DNA of 64,000 nt. Source: Nocardioides eburneiflavus. GTDB lineage: Bacteria > Actinomycetota > Actinomycetes > Propionibacteriales > Nocardioidaceae. The notes under the pieces are model-generated. The model was not told the DNA's origin. It saw only the letters and a program-made list of their open reading frames with translations, and ran no database searches. The stretch spans positions 4,340,001-4,404,000 of the forward strand of contig NZ_SRRO01000001.1 of assembly GCF_004785795.1 (NCBI RefSeq), read 5' to 3'. Of this stretch, positions 34,128-42,647 are shown piece by piece. Within the stretch, counting starts at the first letter, position 1; each line of letters starts with the position of its first letter. The translations under genes and the position numbers were made by a program.

Positions 34128-35333
34128 ATGGACCTCTCCCTCTCCCCCCGCGCCGCCGAGACCGGCGAGAAGATGTGGGACTTCATGCGCACCCACGTCC
34201 TCCCTGCCGAGCGGGAGTGGACGTCGTACCTCCGCGAGCACGGCCCGCACGAGCACCCACCCGTCATGGAGGAGCTCAAGCGCGAGGCACGCAGCCGGGG
34301 CCTCTGGAACCTCTTCCTGCCGCGCGTCTCGGGACTCAGCAACGTGGAGTACGCGACCGTCGCGGAGATCTCCGGCTGGTCGCCCGTCATCGCCCCTGAG
34401 GCGATCAACTGCCAGGCCCCCGACACCGGCAACATGGAGACGATGGAGCTCTTCGCCACGCCCGCCCAGCGGGCGCAGTGGCTCGAGCCGCTCCTCGCGG
34501 GCGAGATCCGGTCCGCCTTCGCGATGACCGAGCCGGCCGTCGCCTCGTCGGATGCCACGAACATCACGACGACGATCACGCGCGACGGCGACGAGTACGT
34601 CATCAACGGCCGCAAGTGGTTCATCACCGGCGCCGCCGACGAGCGCTGCTCGATCTTCATCGTCATGGGCAAGACCGACCTCGAGGCCGAGACCCACCGC
34701 CAGCAGTCGATGGTGCTCGTCCCGCGCGACACCCCGGGCATGACCATCGAGCGGCACCTGCCGATCTTCGGCTACCAGGACCAGCACGGGCACTCGGAGA
34801 TCGTGCTCGAGGACGTGCGCGTGCCCGTCACCAACCTCCTGGCCGAGGAGGGTGACGGGTTCGTCATCTCGCAGGCGCGCCTCGGGCCCGGCCGCATCCA
34901 CCACGCGATGCGGGCCATCGGCATGGCCGAGCGCGCCCTGGCGCTGATGGTCGACCGGGCGAAGTCCCGCGTCGCCTTCGGCCAGCACCTTGCGGACTTC
35001 GCCAACGTGCAGGACCTCATCGCCCAGTCGCGCATCGACATCGACCAGGCCCGCCTCCATGTGCTGGACGCAGCCTGGAAGATCGACCAGCACGGCGCCA
35101 GGGGCGCGCGAAGCGAGATCGCCGCGATCAAGGTGTCCGCCCCGGCCATGGCCACGCAGGTGATCGACCGTGCCATCGAGGTGTTCGGCGGCGCCGGGGT
35201 CTCCGACGACACCCCGCTCGCCTACTTCTACGCCTGGGCCCGGGTGCTGCGCATCGTGGACGGGCCGGACGCAGTCCACCGGCGGACCATCGCTCGCATG
35301 GAGATGAAGCGGACACCGCCCTACGTCGGCTGA
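34128..35333 (+). CDS. Acyl-CoA dehydrogenase, ACAD10/11-like
   Basis: Flavoprotein of 401 aa. It has FAMTEPAVASSDATNIT, NGRKWFITGAAD, RQQSMVLVPRDTPGM, GPGRIHHAMRAIGMAERAL and FGGAGVSDDTPLAYF/DGPDAVHRR, all close to the ACAD10/11 and LvaC branch. Paralog of 16092-17318. With the kinase before it, the pair could eliminate phosphate from a phosphoacyl-CoA and hand an enoyl-CoA to a hydratase; this chemistry is known for ACAD10/11 and LvaC and is inferred here. A GGAGCACCCC stretch lies before the ATG. Last gene of the operator-15 operon. Confidence 0.9.
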   Translation: MDLSLSPRAAETGEKMWDFMRTHVLPAEREWTSYLREHGPHEHPPVMEELKREARSRGLWNLFLPRVSGLSNVEYATVAEISGWSPVIAPEAINCQAPDTGNMETMELFATPAQRAQWLEPLLAGEIRSAFAMTEPAVASSDATNITTTITRDGDEYVINGRKWFITGAADERCSIFIVMGKTDLEAETHRQQSMVLVPRDTPGMTIERHLPIFGYQDQHGHSEIVLEDVRVPVTNLLAEEGDGFVISQARLGPGRIHHAMRAIGMAERALALMVDRAKSRVAFGQHLADFANVQDLIAQSRIDIDQARLHVLDAAWKIDQHGARGARSEIAAIKVSAPAMATQVIDRAIEVFGGAGVSDDTPLAYFYAWARVLRIVDGPDAVHRRTIARMEMKRTPPYVG

Positions 35334-35371
35334 CCCGTGCCGACGTCGGGCGGTGCCCTCATGGTGAGGAG

Positions 35372-36139
35372 CTAGGCGACGCTCGCCCCGCCGTCGACGT
35401 ACAGCGTCTGGCCGGTGGTGTACGACGCCTCGTCGCTGGCCAGGAAGGTGACGGCCGCCGCGATGTCGTCTGGGACCCCGACGCGCTTGACGGGCACGGC
35501 CTCGGCGTTGAGCCGGCGGAACTCCTCGACGTCGAGGCGCAGCCGGGCGGCGGTCGCATCCGTCATCTCGGTGGCCACGAAGCCGGGCGCCACCGCGTTG
35601 ACGTTGATGCCGAACGGGCCGAGCTCGATGGCGAGGGTGCGCGTCAGTCCCTGGATCCCCATCTTGGCGGCGGAGTAGTTGGCCTGCCCGCGGTTTCCGA
35701 GCGCGGAGATGCTCGACAGGTTGACGACCTTGCCGTACTGCTGGGCGACGAAGTGTCCCTGGACGGCCTTGGTCATGAGGAACGCGCCCTTGAGGTGGAC
35801 GTCCATCACCAGGTCCCAGTCGGTCTCGGTCATCTTGAACAGCAGGTTGTCGCGGGTGATGCCCGCGTTGTTGACGAGGACGTGCACCCCACCGAGCGTC
35901 GTCTCGATCCGGTCGACGGCACCCGCCACCGCTCCGGCGTCCGAGACGTCGGCCCCGACCCCGACCGCCCCGACGCCCGCGACCGACGACACCCGGGCGG
36001 CGGCCTCCGCAGCGGCGCCCTCGTCCAGGTCGACGATCGCCACCGCCGCGCCCTCCTCGGCGAACCTCGTCGCGGTGGCGAACCCGATCCCTCGGGCACC
36101 CCCCGTGACAACGACGACACGTCCCTCGAAACGACCCAT
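35372..36139 (-). CDS. FabG/PhaB-like 3-oxoacyl reductase (SDR)
   Basis: SDR of 255 aa: TGGARGIG, DLDE after strand 2, NNAG, Ser in NLSSIS, YSAAK and the C-terminal TGQTLYVDGGASVA. NNAGITRDNLLFKM is the FabG/PhaB signature region, so interconversion of 3-hydroxyacyl and 3-oxoacyl thioesters is the best guess. ATG 36139 has AGGAGC upstream; a start 14 codons earlier is less likely. Divergent from the MaoC gene with one operator between. Confidence 0.9.
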   Translation of the reverse strand: MGRFEGRVVVVTGGARGIGFATATRFAEEGAAVAIVDLDEGAAAEAAARVSSVAGVGAVGVGADVSDAGAVAGAVDRIETTLGGVHVLVNNAGITRDNLLFKMTETDWDLVMDVHLKGAFLMTKAVQGHFVAQQYGKVVNLSSISALGNRGQANYSAAKMGIQGLTRTLAIELGPFGINVNAVAPGFVATEMTDATAARLRLDVEEFRRLNAEAVPVKRVGVPDDIAAAVTFLASDEASYTTGQTLYVDGGASVA

Positions 36140-36199
36140 GTCCTGCTCCTCTCCATCCGTGGTGGTTGCGGTGGACCGCACCCGTCAGGCATCCTGACC

Positions 36200-36212
36200 T
36201 GAATTCACTTTA
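36200..36212. promoter_or_regulatory. Regulon operator 16 (TGAATTCACTTTA)
   Basis: One mismatch from the consensus, between the divergent FabG-like and MaoC genes and next to the GGAGA ribosome binding site of the latter. Rightmost copy found in the window. Confidence 0.65.
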
Positions 36213-36221
36213 GGAGATTGT

Positions 36222-36680
36222 ATGGCAACGTCGTTCGGCACCCTCGACGAGTTCCGCGCCGCGAGCGGCACCCACCTCGGCGCCGGGCCGTGGATGGCGG
36301 TCGACCAGGAGCGCATCCAGTCGTTCGCCGACGTGACGGAGGACTGGCAGTGGATCCACGTCGACGTGGACCGCGCCGCGAGGAGTGACATGGGCAGCAC
36401 CATCGCCCACGGCTACCTGACCCTGTCGCTGCTCCCCCGGCTCAGCTCGGGGATCTTCGAGTTCACCGGCGCGGGCAAGGTCTTGAACTACGGCCTCGAC
36501 CGCGTGCGCTTCCTCAACCCGGTCCGCGCGGGGGACCGCATCAGGGCGCACGCCGAGCTGGTGGAAGTCACCGACAGCGGGGACGGCGCGCTGGGGCGCG
36601 TCAGGTACACGCTCGAGATCGATGGCCGTGTCCGTCCGGCGTGTGTCGTGGAGGCCCTCATGCTGGCCCTGCCGGCCTGA
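36222..36680 (+). CDS. MaoC-like (R)-specific enoyl-CoA hydratase
   Basis: Single hot-dog-fold hydratase of 152 aa. The hydratase-2 motif is visible as FADVTEDWQWIHVDVDRA with a later GSTIAHGYLTLSLLP (Asp, His and Gly of the active site). This group hydrates trans-2-enoyl-CoA to (R)-3-hydroxyacyl-CoA. Close to the Nodulation/MaoC enzymes found in steroid side-chain and fatty-acid clusters. GGAGA precedes the ATG. Its product would suit the divergent FabG-like reductase. Last member of the regulon. Confidence 0.9.
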   Translation: MATSFGTLDEFRAASGTHLGAGPWMAVDQERIQSFADVTEDWQWIHVDVDRAARSDMGSTIAHGYLTLSLLPRLSSGIFEFTGAGKVLNYGLDRVRFLNPVRAGDRIRAHAELVEVTDSGDGALGRVRYTLEIDGRVRPACVVEALMLALPA

Positions 36681-36773
36681 CCCGTCATCACTCGGGCGGA
36701 CGATCAGTCCCGACGAGCACGCCCCTGCGGGAAGCATCGGGGTGATCAGGTCAGCGCGGCACCTGCCTGCGGA

Positions 36774-36814
36774 AACAGCCCCTGACCTCGCGTCTGCGCA
36801 GGTCAGGGGCTGTT
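36774..36814. terminator. Hairpin terminator between the MaoC and tRNA-Val genes
   Basis: Fifteen-base perfect stem (36774-36788 with 36800-36814) and an 11-base loop, followed on the plus strand by a T-rich stretch TTCTTCT. It lies after the MaoC gene and downstream of the minus-strand tRNA, so it could serve both. Confidence 0.8.
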
Positions 36815-36825
36815 CTTCTGCTCGG

Positions 36826-36897
36826 TGGGCGATACTGGGTTCGAACCAGTGACCTCTTCGGTGTGAACGAAGCGCGCTACCACTGCGCCAATCGCCC
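36826..36897 (-). tRNA. tRNA-Val (CAC)
   Basis: A 72-nt cloverleaf on the minus strand. The acceptor arms are GGGCGAT/ATCGCCC with discriminator A, the D-arm is GGCGCAGTGGTAGCGC, the anticodon stem CTTCG/CGAAG encloses TTCACAC (anticodon CAC at 36865-36863), and the T-arm is CTGGTTCGAACCCAG. No CCA is encoded. It reads GTG codons, which are abundant here. Confidence 0.95.
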
Positions 36898-36945
36898 GAG
36901 CTCGGCAGAACCGTATCCCATGCTCGGGCCCGAACCTGAATCGGG

Positions 36946-37449
36946 TCAGGAATCGGCGCCGACGCCCGGCCGGTCGCCGGTGGAGCGGCCGCCCTTGATG
37001 TCGCGGCGCAGCTCCTCTGCCTTCTCCGGGTGACCGTGGAAGCGACGGTAGCTGTAGATGATGAGGCCGACTGCGATGAACGCCGACGCGACCTGGGTGA
37101 CCCCGGTCCAGATGCCGCCGGGCAGCCACCACGTCTCCGAGACCGGCCACCACTCGGGGGCGGGGGGTTTCATGATCCAGAGCACCCCGCACGCACCCAG
37201 GACCACGGCGCCGAGGCAGGAGGCGATGATCCTCGGCCAGGTCTCGACGCCCTCGGCGGCGCCGAGCATCGCCCGCAGCCGTACGGGCTCGACCCGCTTC
37301 TCCGCCCAGTCGTACTGCTGGGAGAGCAGCGCGAGCCCGGCGAAGATCCCGAGGAGCCCTGGGCCGGGCAGGAAGATCGCGGCGATGCCGAGCAGCAGCA
37401 GGGTCCACCCCAGGATCTCGAGACCGATGCGCTTGGCTGCCCCCGTCAT
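36946..37449 (-). CDS. PGPGW-family transmembrane protein
   Basis: Membrane protein of 167 aa. An N-terminal hydrophobic stretch contains the family hallmark LPGPGLLGIFAGLALLS; further membrane segments are at about residues 75-95 and 110-135. The last 30 residues are charged and cytoplasmic. No function is established for the family. The start ATG is six bases after a TAGGTT -10 box (37461-37456), so the transcript is probably leaderless. Confidence 0.82.
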   Translation of the reverse strand: MTGAAKRIGLEILGWTLLLLGIAAIFLPGPGLLGIFAGLALLSQQYDWAEKRVEPVRLRAMLGAAEGVETWPRIIASCLGAVVLGACGVLWIMKPPAPEWWPVSETWWLPGGIWTGVTQVASAFIAVGLIIYSYRRFHGHPEKAEELRRDIKGGRSTGDRPGVGADS

Positions 37450-37455
37450 GGCTAG

Positions 37456-37461
37456 AACCTA
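37456..37461 (-). promoter_or_regulatory. -10 box of a leaderless promoter (TAGGTT)
   Basis: On the minus strand TAGGTT ends six bases before the ATG of the PGPGW gene. The same TAGNNT-N6/7-start pattern precedes hisD, hisA, the HNH gene and others. Confidence 0.5.
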
Positions 37462-37672
37462 TCGGGCCGCACCAGCGACTTCTCGCCGCCGAGCCCACGA
37501 CAGCCGTAACCCCGGGCATACCGTCAAGTTGAACAAGAGTCAGCCTCAAGATCCGGTCTGGACCGGTTGCGGTGAATTTTTGCCGTTCTGCATCACGCCC
37601 GGCCCCGCATGCCGTCTCATGAGCAACGCAACCCGGGGACCCACCGCCCCGGGCGACCAGAAGGAGCTCTCG

Positions 37673-38107
37673 ATGAATCTGTCCGGAAGCGGGCACACCC
37701 TGTCCGACGTGGCGTTGGACATCACCGTCGAGTGCATGGACGACCGCGGGATCCGCCACGAGATCGACACCGTGCTCAGCTATGTCGGCTCCGACCCCTT
37801 CGCGGTCGCGATGACGTTCGTGACCTCCGACGGCGACCTGGTGTGGACCTTCGGCCGGGACCTGTTGATCCGCGGCACCGAGGCCCCTGCCGGCGACGGT
37901 GACGTGCACGTCTCTCCGGCGATCGGCCTGAGCGGACGTGCGATGGTCGCCATCGAGCTCACCTCCCCCGACGGCCACCTGGTGCTGATGGCCCGTGCCG
38001 GCGACGTCAGCGACTTCATCGCCCGCACCGCCGCGGTGGTCGCTCCCGGCACCGAGTCCGACGCCTTCGACGCGGACCTGCTGATCAGCCGGCTCCTCGC
38101 CTCCTGA
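37673..38107 (+). CDS. SsgA-family sporulation/cell-division regulator
   Basis: Protein of 144 aa of the SsgA-like family, which helps to localise division and peptidoglycan proteins in filamentous or complex actinobacteria. Visible family features are the LSYVGSDPFAVAMTF segment, WTFGRDLLIRG and the C-terminal FIARTAAVVAPGTE. ATG 37673 has AAGGAG upstream. Its presence suggests an actinobacterium related to Nocardioides; its role in non-sporulating species is unclear. It stands alone between two minus-strand units. Confidence 0.85.
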   Translation: MNLSGSGHTLSDVALDITVECMDDRGIRHEIDTVLSYVGSDPFAVAMTFVTSDGDLVWTFGRDLLIRGTEAPAGDGDVHVSPAIGLSGRAMVAIELTSPDGHLVLMARAGDVSDFIARTAAVVAPGTESDAFDADLLISRLLAS

Positions 38108-38124
38108 CGCACCACGCAGCGCCG

Positions 38125-39933
38125 TCAGGCGCGTGAGTGCTGGGACACCCAGCTCGCGTGCAGCCCTGCGTAGACGGTGCCGGCCTGCATGACCAGCTCG
38201 TGGTGCGGACCGCGCTGCACGATGCGCCCCTTGTCGACCACGATCACCTCGTCGGCGCCCTCGGCCGTCGAGAGCCGGTGGGCGATGGTCACCGACGTGC
38301 GTGACTGCATGAGCCGCTCGAGCGCGCGGCCGATCTGCATCTCCAGCGCGGGGTCGACCGCGCTCGTGGCCTCGTCGAGCACCAGGAGGTCGGGATCGGC
38401 CAGGTGCGCGCGCAGCAGCGCGACGAGCTGCCGCTCCCCCGCGGACAACGACTCGCCCCGCTGGCCGACCGGGGTGTGCAGGCCTCGCGGCAGGCCCGCG
38501 AGCCAGTCGTCGATGCCGAGCTCGACCGCCGACGCGCGGATCTCGTCCTCGGTGGCGTCGAGCTTGCCGTAGCGCACGTTGGCCGCGATGGTGTCGTCGA
38601 AGAGGAACCCCTCCTGCGGCACCAGCACGACGCTGCGCCGCAGCGAGCGGGCGTCGATGCGGCGCACGTCGATGCCGTCGAGCAGCACCGACCCCTCGGT
38701 CGGGTCCATCAGGCGCGTGAGCAGCTTGGCGAAGGTCGACTTGCCCGACCCGGTCTCGCCGACGATCGCCACCCGGGTGCCGGCATCGATGGTGAGGTCG
38801 ATGTCGCGCAGCACGGGAGGTCCGGCGGGGTAGGCGAAGGTGACGCGGTCGAAGCGCACGTCGATCGGGCCGCGCGGCAGGGCGTCCCCCTCGGGGCCGG
38901 GGTCGATCAGGTCGGCAGGCGTCTCGAGGATGCCGAGGACCCGCCGCCAGCTCGCGATGGCGTTCTGCGCGTCGGTGAGGATCTGGGTGCCCATCTGGAC
39001 CGGTCCGACGAAGAGCGTGACGAGGAACGCGAAGGCCAGGACCCGTCCCGGGGTCATGTCGGAGGTGAAGCCCAGCAGGATGCCGACGATGATGACGCCG
39101 GCGTTGGCGAGCCCGGCGGAGAGGCCGCCGAGCGAGAACGACGTGACCGTGTAGGTCTGGGCGTGGGTGTAGGCGTCCTGCCAGTGGGTGATCGCGGTGT
39201 CGATGCGGTCCTGCGTGCGCTCCTCGACGCCGTAGGTGCGGACGACGGCGGCGCCGACCACCGGCTCCGAGATGGCGCCGAGCAGCACGCCGACCTGCTG
39301 GCGCACGACGGTGTAGGCGGCCGAGAGCTTCTTCTGGAACCAGCGGATCGACAGGAAGAGCGGGGCGAAGCAGAGCCAGACGACCGCGGCGAGCTCCCAG
39401 CTGTAGACCAGCATCAGCACGGTCGCGACCAGCATCTGCCCGATGCTGACCACGAAGATCAGGCCGCCGAAGACCAGGAACTGGCTCACCTGGTCGACGT
39501 CGGAGGTCACGCGCGAGACCAGCGCCCCGCGACGCTCGGTGTTCTGCGTCAGCAGGGGCAGGTCGTGGACGTGGCGGAAGGCCTTGGTGCGCAGCGTGGC
39601 GAGGCCGTGCTCGGAGGTGGTGAAGAGCCGGCTCGTCATGGCGTAGGACGCGACGCTGGTGACCACGATGGCCAGGGCGGCCAGCACCCCCATCCACGCG
39701 ACGTAGTCGAAGCGCGGGCCGCCGGGCCCGTTGAGTCCCTTGTCGAGGGTCTGCTGGACCGCGATCGGCACCACGATCTGCCCGCACGAGGCGATGACCG
39801 CCAGGGCCAGGGTCCAGCCGAGGCCGTCGCGGAGCTCCGGGGAGTACTTCATGCCGAGCCGGATGGTCGCCCAGGCGCCGATCGCCTCGCCGGAGTCCAT
39901 CTTGGTGCCGGACATGGGTGCGGTGGTGCTCAT
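38125..39933 (-). CDS. ABC exporter subunit B (fused TMD-NBD), catalytic-site half
   Basis: Half-transporter of 602 aa: six transmembrane segments in about residues 30-340 and an ATPase domain in 370-590. Walker A is VGETGSGKST, the signature is an unusual LSAGERQ, Walker B is LLVLDEATSAVD with a normal catalytic Glu, and the switch His is in IAHRLS. Overlaps the upstream half-transporter gene by ATGA. With it, the protein should form a heterodimeric type-IV exporter with one degenerate site, as in TM287/288 or BmrCD. Substrate unknown, probably a lipid or drug. Confidence 0.9.
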   Translation of the reverse strand: MSTTAPMSGTKMDSGEAIGAWATIRLGMKYSPELRDGLGWTLALAVIASCGQIVVPIAVQQTLDKGLNGPGGPRFDYVAWMGVLAALAIVVTSVASYAMTSRLFTTSEHGLATLRTKAFRHVHDLPLLTQNTERRGALVSRVTSDVDQVSQFLVFGGLIFVVSIGQMLVATVLMLVYSWELAAVVWLCFAPLFLSIRWFQKKLSAAYTVVRQQVGVLLGAISEPVVGAAVVRTYGVEERTQDRIDTAITHWQDAYTHAQTYTVTSFSLGGLSAGLANAGVIIVGILLGFTSDMTPGRVLAFAFLVTLFVGPVQMGTQILTDAQNAIASWRRVLGILETPADLIDPGPEGDALPRGPIDVRFDRVTFAYPAGPPVLRDIDLTIDAGTRVAIVGETGSGKSTFAKLLTRLMDPTEGSVLLDGIDVRRIDARSLRRSVVLVPQEGFLFDDTIAANVRYGKLDATEDEIRASAVELGIDDWLAGLPRGLHTPVGQRGESLSAGERQLVALLRAHLADPDLLVLDEATSAVDPALEMQIGRALERLMQSRTSVTIAHRLSTAEGADEVIVVDKGRIVQRGPHHELVMQAGTVYAGLHASWVSQHSRA

Positions 39934-41759
39934 CGTGCGGTCCCCTCTGCACTGACGTCGGCATCGAGGTCGGCGCCGACCTCGGCGTCCACCTCGTAGG
40001 CGTTGACGAGCTGGGCGTAGGCGGGGCTGGTGGCCAGCAGCTCGGCGTGGGTGCCGCGCCCCACGATCCGCCCCTCGTCGAGGTGCACCACCTCGTCGGC
40101 CAGCGAGATCGTGGCCTTGCGGTAGGCCACGACCACCAGCGACGCGGCGGACCCGTCGACGTCGTCGCGCAGCGAGGCCAGGATGCGGGCCTCGACCTCG
40201 GGGTCCACGGCGGACGTGGCGTCGTCGAGGATCAGCAGCCGGGGCTTCCGGACCAGCGCGCGGGCCAGGGAGAGCCGCTGGCGCTGGCCGCCGGAGAGCG
40301 ACGTGCCGCGCTCGCCGAGCAGCGAGTCGAGGCCGTCGGGCAGCGCCGCGACGAAGCCGTCGGCCTGGGCCGTGCGCAGCGCCGCCCACACGTCCTCGTC
40401 GGAGACGTCGGCGCCCAGCGTGACGTTGTCACGCACGGTGTCGTCGAACATGAAGGCGGTCTGCGGCACCAGCGAGACGTTCAGCGAGAGCTGGCCCTTG
40501 CGCAGCTGGGTCACGTCGCGACCGTCGACCCGGATCGTGCCGGAGTCGGGGTCGACCAGGCGCGTCAGGAGGTTGGTCAGGGTGCTCTTGCCCGACGCGG
40601 TCGCGCCGACGACCGCGACGGTGCGGCCGGGGCGTACGTCGAAGTCGACGCCGCGCAGCAGGGGCGTGTCGGCGTCGTAGGAGTAGTGGAGGTCCTCGAC
40701 CTCGAGCAGGGCGCCCGCGTCGGTGCGGGGCAGCTCGGCCTCTCCCCACCGCATCGACCCGTGGGCGTCGAGCACGGCCTTCGCGCGGCGGTAGCCGACG
40801 ACCGAGCGCGGGAACTCGCCGAGCAGCCAGCCGATGGCGCGGATCGGGAAGGAGACGATGGTGAGGAGGTAGGCGACGGTGACGACGTCGCCCGCGTCGG
40901 TCGCACCGCTGGTGACGCGCGAGACGCCGACGGCGAGCACGACCAGGACGCCCAGTCCCGGGAGGCTGGCCAGGGCGGGGTCGAAGACGGCGCGGATGCG
41001 CCCCGCTCGGATGTTGACGTCGCGCAGCTCGCGCGCCTTCGCGCCGAAGCGCTCGGTCTCCTCGACCTCGCGGCCGAGGGTCTTGACCACCATCGCGCCG
41101 TCGAAGGACTCGTGGGCGATCTCGCTGACCTCGGCGCGCAGGCCCTGGGCGCGGGTCATCAGGGGCGAGGAGTAGTGCTGGTAGAGCAGGTTGGCGACGA
41201 CGACGGCCGGGAAGACCAGCAGCCCCACCAGCGCCAGGACGGTGTCGGCGATGAACATCTGGACGACGGCGATGGCCATCATCACGACGGTGCCGAGCGC
41301 CATCGGCAGCGGCATGATCGGCGACCACGCGGCCTCGACGTCGGAGTAGGCGTTGGAGAGCAGCTGGCCGGTCGGGTGGCGCTGGTGCCACTCCATCGGC
41401 AGGGAGAGGTACTGGCGGGTGACTGCGCGCCGCGTGTGGGACTGCATCCGGTAGTACATGATGCCGCCGCCGAGGCGCCGGGCCACGATGCCGACGGCGC
41501 GCAGGATGGCGACGGCCATGAAGAGCGCGAAGACCCAGACCAGCATGTCGGTGCCGATCTCGCCGTTGTCGAAGGCCGGGATCAGGACGTGCTCGGTGGA
41601 CCACCCCAGCACCCACGCGTCGGCGACGGTGAGCACCCCGAAGAGGACCGCCCCCAGGGTCGCGACCGTGAAGACCGTGGGCTCGCGCTTGATGCCGACC
41701 CACAGGACCCGGAAGCCGTCGAGTGTGGTGGTGCCCCTCAGCTCCGCGTCCTCGCTCAC
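39930..41759 (-). CDS. ABC exporter subunit A (fused TMD-NBD), degenerate-site half
   Basis: Half-transporter of 609 aa with six transmembrane segments and a C-terminal ATPase. Walker A is VGATASGKST and the signature is normal (LSGGQRQRLS). Walker B reads LLILDDATSAVD, with Asp in place of the catalytic Glu, and the switch position reads VAYRKAT instead of the usual H-loop His. These changes mark the non-hydrolysing site of a heterodimeric exporter. GTG start with no clear ribosome binding site. It begins the two-gene unit; the 138 bp between it and the next upstream gene's stop holds nothing recognisable. Confidence 0.9.
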   Translation of the reverse strand: MSEDAELRGTTTLDGFRVLWVGIKREPTVFTVATLGAVLFGVLTVADAWVLGWSTEHVLIPAFDNGEIGTDMLVWVFALFMAVAILRAVGIVARRLGGGIMYYRMQSHTRRAVTRQYLSLPMEWHQRHPTGQLLSNAYSDVEAAWSPIMPLPMALGTVVMMAIAVVQMFIADTVLALVGLLVFPAVVVANLLYQHYSSPLMTRAQGLRAEVSEIAHESFDGAMVVKTLGREVEETERFGAKARELRDVNIRAGRIRAVFDPALASLPGLGVLVVLAVGVSRVTSGATDAGDVVTVAYLLTIVSFPIRAIGWLLGEFPRSVVGYRRAKAVLDAHGSMRWGEAELPRTDAGALLEVEDLHYSYDADTPLLRGVDFDVRPGRTVAVVGATASGKSTLTNLLTRLVDPDSGTIRVDGRDVTQLRKGQLSLNVSLVPQTAFMFDDTVRDNVTLGADVSDEDVWAALRTAQADGFVAALPDGLDSLLGERGTSLSGGQRQRLSLARALVRKPRLLILDDATSAVDPEVEARILASLRDDVDGSAASLVVVAYRKATISLADEVVHLDEGRIVGRGTHAELLATSPAYAQLVNAYEVDAEVGADLDADVSAEGTAR

Positions 41760-41897
41760 CGGTGTGGCCCGCCCCCTCGCATCTCAGTCCGTCTCGTCCG
41801 TCGACCCGCTCGTCGGTTGCCGAGCGCAACCAACCGGCCGGGTCAGGCTATTCCTCGGGACCGACAGCGGACGAATCGAATACCTCCCGGGGTGTGC

Positions 41898-42647
41898 TCA
41901 CACCCGGATCCGGGACAGGAACGCGCGGGTGCGCTCCTCCTGCGGGTCGTCGATCACCCGGGCGGGCGGGCCCTGCTCGTGGATGCGGCCGTCGTGGAGG
42001 AAGCACACCTGGTCCGCGACGTCGCGCGCGAAGCCCATCTCGTGGGTGTTGAGCAGCATGGTGACGCCCTCGGCCTTGAGCTCGCCGAGCAGGTCGAGCA
42101 CCTCTCCCACCAGCTCGGGGTCGAGCGCGCTGGTCACCTCGTCGAGCAGCATCAGCCGTGGGTTGGCCACGAGGGCGCGGGCAATGGCCACCCGCTGCTG
42201 CTGGCCCCCGGACAGGTCGTCGGGCCGGGCCCCGGCCTTCTCCGCCAGTCCGACGCGGTCGAGCATCGCCAGCCCCCGCGTACGCGCCTCGTCGGGCTCC
42301 ACGCCGTGGACCAGTCGCAGTGCGAGCGTGACGTTGCCGATGACGTCGAGGTGCGGGAACAGGTTGTAGGCCTGGAAGACCATCCCCATCCGCGCGCGGA
42401 CCTCGTCGCCGTCCACCCGCGGGTCGGTGATGTCACGCCCGTCGAAGGTGATGATGCCGTCGTCGACGACCTCGAGCAGGTTGACGCACCGCAGCAGCGT
42501 CGACTTGCCGGAGCCCGATGCGCCGATGAGCACGACGCACTGGCCGGGTTCGACGGCGAGGTCCACGTCACGCAGCACGACGTTGTCGCCGAAGGACTTG
42601 CGCACGCCCTCGAGGCGCAGCAGCTCGGTGCGTGGGGTGGGGCTCAC
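41898..42647 (-). CDS. Polar amino-acid type ABC transporter ATP-binding protein
   Basis: ATPase of 249 aa: Walker A GASGSGKST, signature LSGGQQQRVAIARA, Walker B LMLLDEVTSALDP and switch His in NTHEMGFA. It matches GlnQ/ArtP-type subunits in length and motifs. GTG start overlapping the permease stop (GTGA). Third gene of a binding protein-permease-ATPase operon. Confidence 0.92.
   Translation of the reverse strand: MSPTPRTELLRLEGVRKSFGDNVVLRDVDLAVEPGQCVVLIGASGSGKSTLLRCVNLLEVVDDGIITFDGRDITDPRVDGDEVRARMGMVFQAYNLFPHLDVIGNVTLALRLVHGVEPDEARTRGLAMLDRVGLAEKAGARPDDLSGGQQQRVAIARALVANPRLMLLDEVTSALDPELVGEVLDLLGELKAEGVTMLLNTHEMGFARDVADQVCFLHDGRIHEQGPPARVIDDPQEERTRAFLSRIRV

Noticed and set aside
36803-39964. 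Minus-strand open frame of 1053 codons over the tRNA, PGPGW and exporter genes
   Set aside because: Crosses a tRNA gene and an SsgA-family gene; Arg/Ala/Gly-rich without motifs.
41760-41897. Possible riboswitch before the exporter operon
   Set aside because: No conserved fold or pairing pattern could be drawn; only short unrelated stems.
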